Assembly (NCBI GenBank): GCA_050122535.1
Contig: JASFIT010000142.1
Span: forward strand, 1-10,133
From: JASFEQ01 sp050122535
Lineage (GTDB): Bacteria > Desulfobacterota > DSM-4660 > Desulfatiglandales > HGW-15
Direction of reading: 5' to 3'
DNA: 10,133 nucleotides
Positions 7,731-10,133 of the stretch are shown one piece after another (position 1 is the first letter of the stretch; each line of letters begins with the position of its first letter). Position numbers and translations under genes: made by a program. The notes below the pieces were generated by a model, which worked only from the letters and a program-made list of their open reading frames with translations, had not been told where the DNA came from and did not search any database.

Positions 7731-7760
7731 TTGCGGAGCGCAGCTCACACGTGTTATAAA
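7731..7760 (+). promoter_or_regulatory. Candidate sigma-70 promoter for the 86-residue protein gene
   Basis: TTGCGG (7731-7736) and TATAAA (7755-7760) are separated by 18 bases. The -10 is close to consensus and the -35 keeps only TTG. The spacer holds the perfect palindrome ACACGTGT (7747-7754), and identical GGAGCGC words at 7735-7741 and 7761-7767 flank it almost symmetrically, which could be a regulator site. It lies 45 bases upstream of the start codon and would separate this gene from the lipid-transport operon. Confidence 0.4.
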
Positions 7761-7805
7761 GGAGCGCGCAAACTCATAGTAGATATTCGCAAAGGAGAAG
7801 AGTAC

Positions 7806-8066
7806 ATGAATGAGGGAACGATGGGATGTATGGTCATTAGATACATCAACGGAAACGAGCAGAGGTTTGAGTTTGAACGCCAGGAAGAGGCCCTTAACAT
7901 TGCCAGTCAAATTAAGGAATTGCTAAGCGCCAACCAGTTGATCCTTGAACTGGAGGACAAACTTCTGGTCATACCCTTTCAAAATGTGGAGTATATTGAA
8001 GTGGCCCCCTCTCCGGAGAAGCTACCGTCGAATGCCATAAGGAATGTGCGCCTCATCCCACATTGA
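7806..8066 (+). CDS. Small protein of unknown function, 86 residues
   Basis: I do not recognise this gene. The frame is open farther upstream to a TTG at 7731, but AAGGAG at 7792-7797 stands 8 bases before the ATG at 7806 and decides the start. The protein is soluble-looking, with no signal peptide or membrane segment. The pattern suggests beta (GCMVIRYINGNEQRFEF), helix (EEALNIASQIKELL), then two strands (NQLILELEDKLLVIP and QNVEYIEVAP), followed by a Pro-containing tail EKLPSNAIRNVRLIPH. The strand-rich core with a final IPFQNVEYIEV strand might form a small barrel or a regulatory fold, but no catalytic motif is visible. It lies between the lipid-transport operon and a lipoprotein gene, with its own possible promoter, so shared function with either neighbour is not shown. 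Confidence 0.8.
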   Translation: MNEGTMGCMVIRYINGNEQRFEFERQEEALNIASQIKELLSANQLILELEDKLLVIPFQNVEYIEVAPSPEKLPSNAIRNVRLIPH

Positions 8067-8072
8067 GAGGCG
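8049..8072 (+). terminator. Weak hairpin at the end of the 86-residue protein gene
   Basis: CGCCTC (8049-8054) and GAGGCG (8067-8072) can form a 6-bp stem with a 12-base loop that spans the stop codon. There is no following T-run, so this is not a standard intrinsic terminator. Confidence 0.2.
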
Positions 8073-8167
8073 AGTGACATATCGTATTTGTAGTGGCCTG
8101 ATGGAAGGGCGAACAGACAAAGCAACGGAGACCTTTTAACATTCTGAAGACGCGCCAGGAAGAAGTG

Positions 8168-8590
8168 ATGAGACCGCCAAATATATTTTTAATAGCGTTT
8201 CTGACCTGTGCCGTATCGCTTTTCGCCTGCGCCAAGAAGCGGCCGGTGCTTTATCCCAATTACCATCTCCAAAACGTGGGAAACGAACAGGCCCAAGCCG
8301 ACATCGATGAGTGCATCCGTTTTGCTGAAGATCAGGGTGTCACGTCAAGCGCTGAAGAAAAGGTGGCAAAGGAGACGGCAAAGGGTGCCGCAGTTGGAGG
8401 TGCGGTGGGGGCTGGCGTGGGAGCTGTTGTAGGGGGTACCGGGCGCAAAGCAGCAGCGGGCGCCGCAGGAGGAGGTGCAGGGGGTTTTACCCGGGGCGTC
8501 TTTCGTTCGGGCGATCCAGACCCCGTATTTGCCCGGTTTGTTGAAAAATGTCTTCGTGACAAGGGATATGTGCCGGTGGGCTGGAAGTAG
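8168..8590 (+). CDS. Glycine-zipper lipoprotein
   Basis: A 140-residue probable lipoprotein. A hydrophobic N-terminus ends in SLFAC, with Cys21 the likely lipidation site, although Phe at -2 is not ideal. Lys-Lys at +2/+3 does not signal retention by the E. coli Asp rule, so the outer membrane is plausible. The middle (residues ~72-106) is a Gly/Ala-rich segment with the small-residue spacing of a glycine zipper (GAAVGGAVGAGVGAVVGG), which can pack as a membrane-inserting helical hairpin. Two further cysteines, in DECIRFAED before it and EKCLRDKGY after it, flank the zipper and could form a disulfide in the periplasm; the protein ends GYVPVGWK. AGGA at 8157-8160 favours the ATG at 8168 (7-base spacing) over the GTG just before it. 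The family is widespread; its cellular role is not established from sequence. Confidence 0.8.
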   Translation: MRPPNIFLIAFLTCAVSLFACAKKRPVLYPNYHLQNVGNEQAQADIDECIRFAEDQGVTSSAEEKVAKETAKGAAVGGAVGAGVGAVVGGTGRKAAAGAAGGGAGGFTRGVFRSGDPDPVFARFVEKCLRDKGYVPVGWK

Positions 8591-8624
8591 TAGCTCGTTT
8601 TCTGTTGGGCTGTCTGTCTTGTTC

Positions 8625-8645
8625 TGAAGACCTCATATGTCTTCA
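8625..8645. promoter_or_regulatory. Perfect inverted repeat, candidate operator of the toxin-antitoxin operon
   Basis: TGAAGAC (8625-8631) and GTCTTCA (8639-8645) form a perfect 7-bp inverted repeat around a 7-base spacer, ending 5 bases before the -35 box. Ribbon-helix-helix antitoxins typically repress their own operon by binding such palindromes near the promoter. A third TGAAGAC lies at 8693-8699, just inside the antitoxin gene, so half-sites flank the promoter on both sides. Autoregulation is inferred. Confidence 0.5.
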
Positions 8646-8650
8646 AAAGC

Positions 8651-8679
8651 TTGACAAAGTATTTCAAATGGGGTATAAG
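8651..8679 (+). promoter_or_regulatory. Strong sigma-70-type promoter of the toxin-antitoxin operon
   Basis: TTGACA (8651-8656), a perfect -35 box, and TATAAG (8674-8679), matching the -10 consensus at five of six positions, are separated by the ideal 17 bases. Transcription should begin about 7 bases after the -10, at 8685-8687, which coincides with the A of the antitoxin ATG at 8686. The predicted transcript is therefore leaderless or nearly so. Confidence 0.75.
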
Positions 8680-8685
8680 AGTAGC

Positions 8686-8916
8686 ATGAAACTGAAGACA
8701 TCGATCACACTTTCGGAAGATATTCTTCAGGCCATAGATAAGATTCTAGGAGGATCGAGAAATCGCTCCGCATTCATAGAGGCCGCCCTAAGAGAGTATT
8801 TAGCCCGAAGAGCAAGAAAACTTCGCGACCGCAAGGACTTAGAAATTATCAATAAATATTCTAACCGCCTCAACCGAGAAGCTGAAGATGTCCTCTCTTA
8901 CCAGGTGGAGCTGTGA
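8686..8916 (+). CDS. Ribbon-helix-helix (CopG/MetJ/Arc-type) antitoxin
   Basis: Predicted antitoxin of 76 residues. Residues 1-45 fit the ribbon-helix-helix fold: strand KLKTSITLS (2-10), helix EDILQAIDKI, a turn with GGSRNRSAF (22-30) and second helix IEAALREYLARRA. The basic remainder and C-terminal tail (DLEIINKYSNRLNREAEDVLSYQVEL split across 51-76) would wrap the toxin. Strand residues Lys-Thr-Ser pointing into the DNA groove are typical. In-frame starts farther upstream (8605, 8668) lie before the predicted transcription start, and the ribbon begins right after the ATG at 8686, so this start is chosen. No Shine-Dalgarno precedes it, consistent with leaderless translation. The stop overlaps the toxin start by four bases, indicating translational coupling. 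It probably represses its own promoter. Confidence 0.85.
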   Translation: MKLKTSITLSEDILQAIDKILGGSRNRSAFIEAALREYLARRARKLRDRKDLEIINKYSNRLNREAEDVLSYQVEL

Positions 8917-9242
8917 AACGGGGCGACTTGTATCGGGTTCACAAACCATCATCTCGTGATCCAAAAAGGTCGAGAGTATTCGTTGTTGTATCCCGCCAAA
9001 TCCTCATTGACTCTCGTTTCTCTACCGTGATATGCGCTCCCATTTATAGCCGTTATGATATGCTATCCACACAGGTCCCGATAGGCGTTGAAGAAGGGCT
9101 TAAACGTGACAGCAGCATCCATTGTGATGAACTGGTAAGTCTGCCTAAGTCCATCCTGACAAATTTCGTCGGGTCTCTGTCGGATAACAAAGTCCTAGAG
9201 CTAAACCAGGCCTTGAAGTTAGCTCTAGATTTGGATCAATAA
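8913..9242 (+). CDS. mazF: MazF/PemK-family endoribonuclease toxin
   Basis: Predicted 109-residue mRNA-cleaving toxin neutralised by the antitoxin encoded just before it. Family features are the opening KRGDLYRV, the strand SRVFVVVSR with Arg21 at the place of the catalytic Arg of MazF, VICAPIYS (39-46), QVPIG, and the closing block ELVSLPKSILTNFVGSLSDN followed by a terminal helix. Length and motif order are normal. By my alignment, the Thr of the classic VxxAxxT catalytic strand is replaced by Tyr45 followed by Ser46; whether this changes activity or cleavage preference is unknown. The GTG start lies inside the sequence GTGA shared with the antitoxin stop (8913-8916), and AGG at 8903-8905 gives 7-base spacing. 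There is no frameshift, so the toxin appears intact. Confidence 0.87.
   Translation: MKRGDLYRVHKPSSRDPKRSRVFVVVSRQILIDSRFSTVICAPIYSRYDMLSTQVPIGVEEGLKRDSSIHCDELVSLPKSILTNFVGSLSDNKVLELNQALKLALDLDQ
9195..9228 (+). repeat. Perfect 10-bp hairpin within the 3' end of the toxin gene
   Basis: CTAGAGCTAA (9195-9204) is exactly complementary to TTAGCTCTAG (9219-9228), with a 14-base loop that contains the palindrome AGGCCT. It lies about 11 bases before the toxin stop codon and encodes part of the final helix. No T-run follows, so it is not a classical terminator; it may stabilise the mRNA 3' end or slow decay. Confidence 0.55.
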
Positions 9243-9334
9243 CTTGTGGAGCCGCGCTCTTCAGTGAAAAGGAGTGTGTCAGCACTTTGAAGTTTTTGTA
9301 CTGAACGTACCTGTCCAGGAAGTGAGGTAAAGGT

Positions 9335-9805
9335 ATGAAGATTAATTGTCGTGTCGCCCTTGAGATAAGCTTCATCCTTTCTCTTGCGGCTGCCTTTGGA
9401 TGTGGCCCTGAACAACAAGTGCAACCCCCTGAGCCTATCCAATATGCAGAACCTGTTTGTCTCAAAGGAACCGTCCAGTACCGTCTTCCAGAAGAGTCCA
9501 AACTCGCCCCTTTCGCCAATGTTAAAGTCAGCGCTTGGCGTCACAATGAAACAGAAAAGCCCTTTGCAGAAGCCACGGCAAATGCAGCAGGAAAATATTG
9601 TCTCGAGGTCCCTTTAGGGGACTATGGCGTAGACATTAGGGTATGGGGGATGGTGAACCTACGGAACAAGAGCTACACCTGCACCGCTTCGGAGGATGAC
9701 ATCAAACTGGGAAAGACCACAAAGAAATGTGGAGAGGATTGCATTACCGTAGATCTAGTAGCGAGCTGCAGTGAATTTAAACCGACTCGCCGTTTAGGCA
9801 AATAA
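9335..9805 (+). CDS. Cysteine-rich lipoprotein with carboxypeptidase-regulatory-like beta-sandwich domain
   Basis: A 156-residue probable lipoprotein of unknown function. The N-terminal hydrophobic stretch ends LAAAFGC, placing the lipidated residue at Cys23, followed by a Pro/Gln-rich linker (24-40). Residues ~42-110 look like a carboxypeptidase-regulatory or CNA-B-like Ig fold: a first strand CLKGTVQYR, then ANVKVSAW, then AEATANAAGKYCLEVPLGDYGVDIRV, the usual 'G-x-Y-x-L-x-V-P-x-G-x-Y' style strand pair. Six further cysteines (42, 89, 116, 132, 136, 145) could make three disulfides in the periplasm or outside the cell. GAGG at 9324-9327 lies 7 bases before the ATG. No convincing promoter was seen in the 92 bases after the toxin gene, so read-through from the toxin-antitoxin operon is possible. 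Confidence 0.75.
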   Translation: MKINCRVALEISFILSLAAAFGCGPEQQVQPPEPIQYAEPVCLKGTVQYRLPEESKLAPFANVKVSAWRHNETEKPFAEATANAAGKYCLEVPLGDYGVDIRVWGMVNLRNKSYTCTASEDDIKLGKTTKKCGEDCITVDLVASCSEFKPTRRLGK

Positions 9806-10133
9806 TGAAAACACTAGCACAATTTCCCATCCCTCTTTGGTGAAGCTCCCCGCCCAAAAGGGTTACACCTATCATGTTCATCCTCGAAACGATTTCTTCC
9901 CTCTGAAGTGACTATGCCGTAATTCGTCATCCCGGCCAAGTCTCGCGGAGCGGAATGCGAGCCGGGATCCAGAAGAATCTTGTTTTCCGCAACTTTCCTG
10001 GATTCCGGGTCTCGCCCAACCCTGTGCCGAGTAGGGGCCAGGCTTGAGGGCTCGCCCGGAATGACGGTTTTGACGAATGGCGACGCAGTCTCTCCCCCTT
10101 TTTACCCCTTCATCGCCCCTGCAGTCAGCCCCC
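9806..10133. other. Non-coding 328-base tail, no gene seen
   Basis: No reading frame of protein character is present on either strand. Bases 9806-9921 show no recognisable element and no intrinsic terminator for the lipoprotein gene. Bases 9922-10078 form the compound inverted repeat described separately. The last 55 bases are pyrimidine-rich and otherwise featureless. Confidence 0.6.
9922..10078. repeat. Compound inverted-repeat element (two hairpins with matching ends)
   Basis: The outer ends ATTCGTCA (9922-9929) and TGACGAAT (10071-10078) are perfect inverted repeats. Inside them, CGTCATCCCGG (9925-9935) mirrors CCGGAATGACG (10056-10066) with one mismatch. Each half also folds alone: ATCCCGGC (9929-9936) with GCCGGGAT (9961-9968), and ATTCCGGG (10002-10009) with CCCGGAAT (10055-10062), both perfect 8-bp stems. 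The inner arms GGGATCCAG and CTGGATTCC pair with each other too. The words GTCAT(T/C)CC...GGAT(C/T)CAG match the well-known dispersed intergenic repeat of many proteobacteria, similar in style to neisserial dRS3 units. No transposase is present. Confidence 0.75.

Noticed and set aside
8332..8667. Minus-strand Pro/Ala-rich frame opposite the glycine-zipper gene
   Set aside because: It is the mirror of Gly/Ala codons in the real gene and has no independent support.
9287..9315. Promoter for the cysteine-rich lipoprotein (TTGAAG as -35)
   Set aside because: No acceptable -10 box at 15-19 bases spacing.
9145..9544. Overlapping minus-strand frames opposite the toxin and cysteine-rich lipoprotein
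   Set aside because: They cover two well-supported plus-strand genes and lack ribosome sites or domain patterns.

Overview
The window looks like a chromosomal segment of a Gram-negative, Desulfobacterota-type (former Deltaproteobacteria) bacterium. This is inferred from the gene styles (a STAS-fused MlaE, a PqiC-type lipoprotein beside a single-MCE-domain protein, a glycine-zipper lipoprotein with a C-terminal Cys-Leu ... Gly-Tyr ending) and from degenerate repeats between genes. No rRNA or tRNA is present, so the taxonomic call is tentative. All recognised genes are on the plus strand.

Positions 1-7689 hold an envelope lipid-transport cluster. In order it encodes an MlaE-type permease with an N-terminal STAS-like domain (cut by the window edge), an MlaF-type ATPase, an MlaD-type MCE protein with a long helical tail, a PqiC-type lipoprotein, and a 1222-residue AsmA/YhdP-like protein. 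The likely working model is this: the permease and ATPase form an inner-membrane ABC transporter; the MCE protein makes a ring and a helical stalk in the periplasm; the lipoprotein docks it at the outer membrane; and the AsmA-like protein is a second, beta-groove type lipid conduit or a partner. The last three genes are tightly packed. The permease, ATPase and MCE genes are instead separated by 417 and 99 bases, and both gaps contain degenerate 7-base tandem repeats.

Positions 7690-8590 hold two small genes: an unrecognised 86-residue protein and a glycine-zipper lipoprotein. Positions 8591-9242 hold a type II toxin-antitoxin pair, a ribbon-helix-helix antitoxin overlapping a MazF/PemK-family toxin. 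It has a near-consensus sigma-70 promoter next to a perfect inverted repeat, and the promoter is placed so that the antitoxin mRNA should be leaderless. A perfect 10-bp hairpin sits inside the end of the toxin gene.

Positions 9335-9805 encode a cysteine-rich lipoprotein with a beta-sandwich-like domain. The final 328 bases carry no gene but contain a compound inverted-repeat element of about 157 bases, of the kind dispersed between genes in many proteobacteria.
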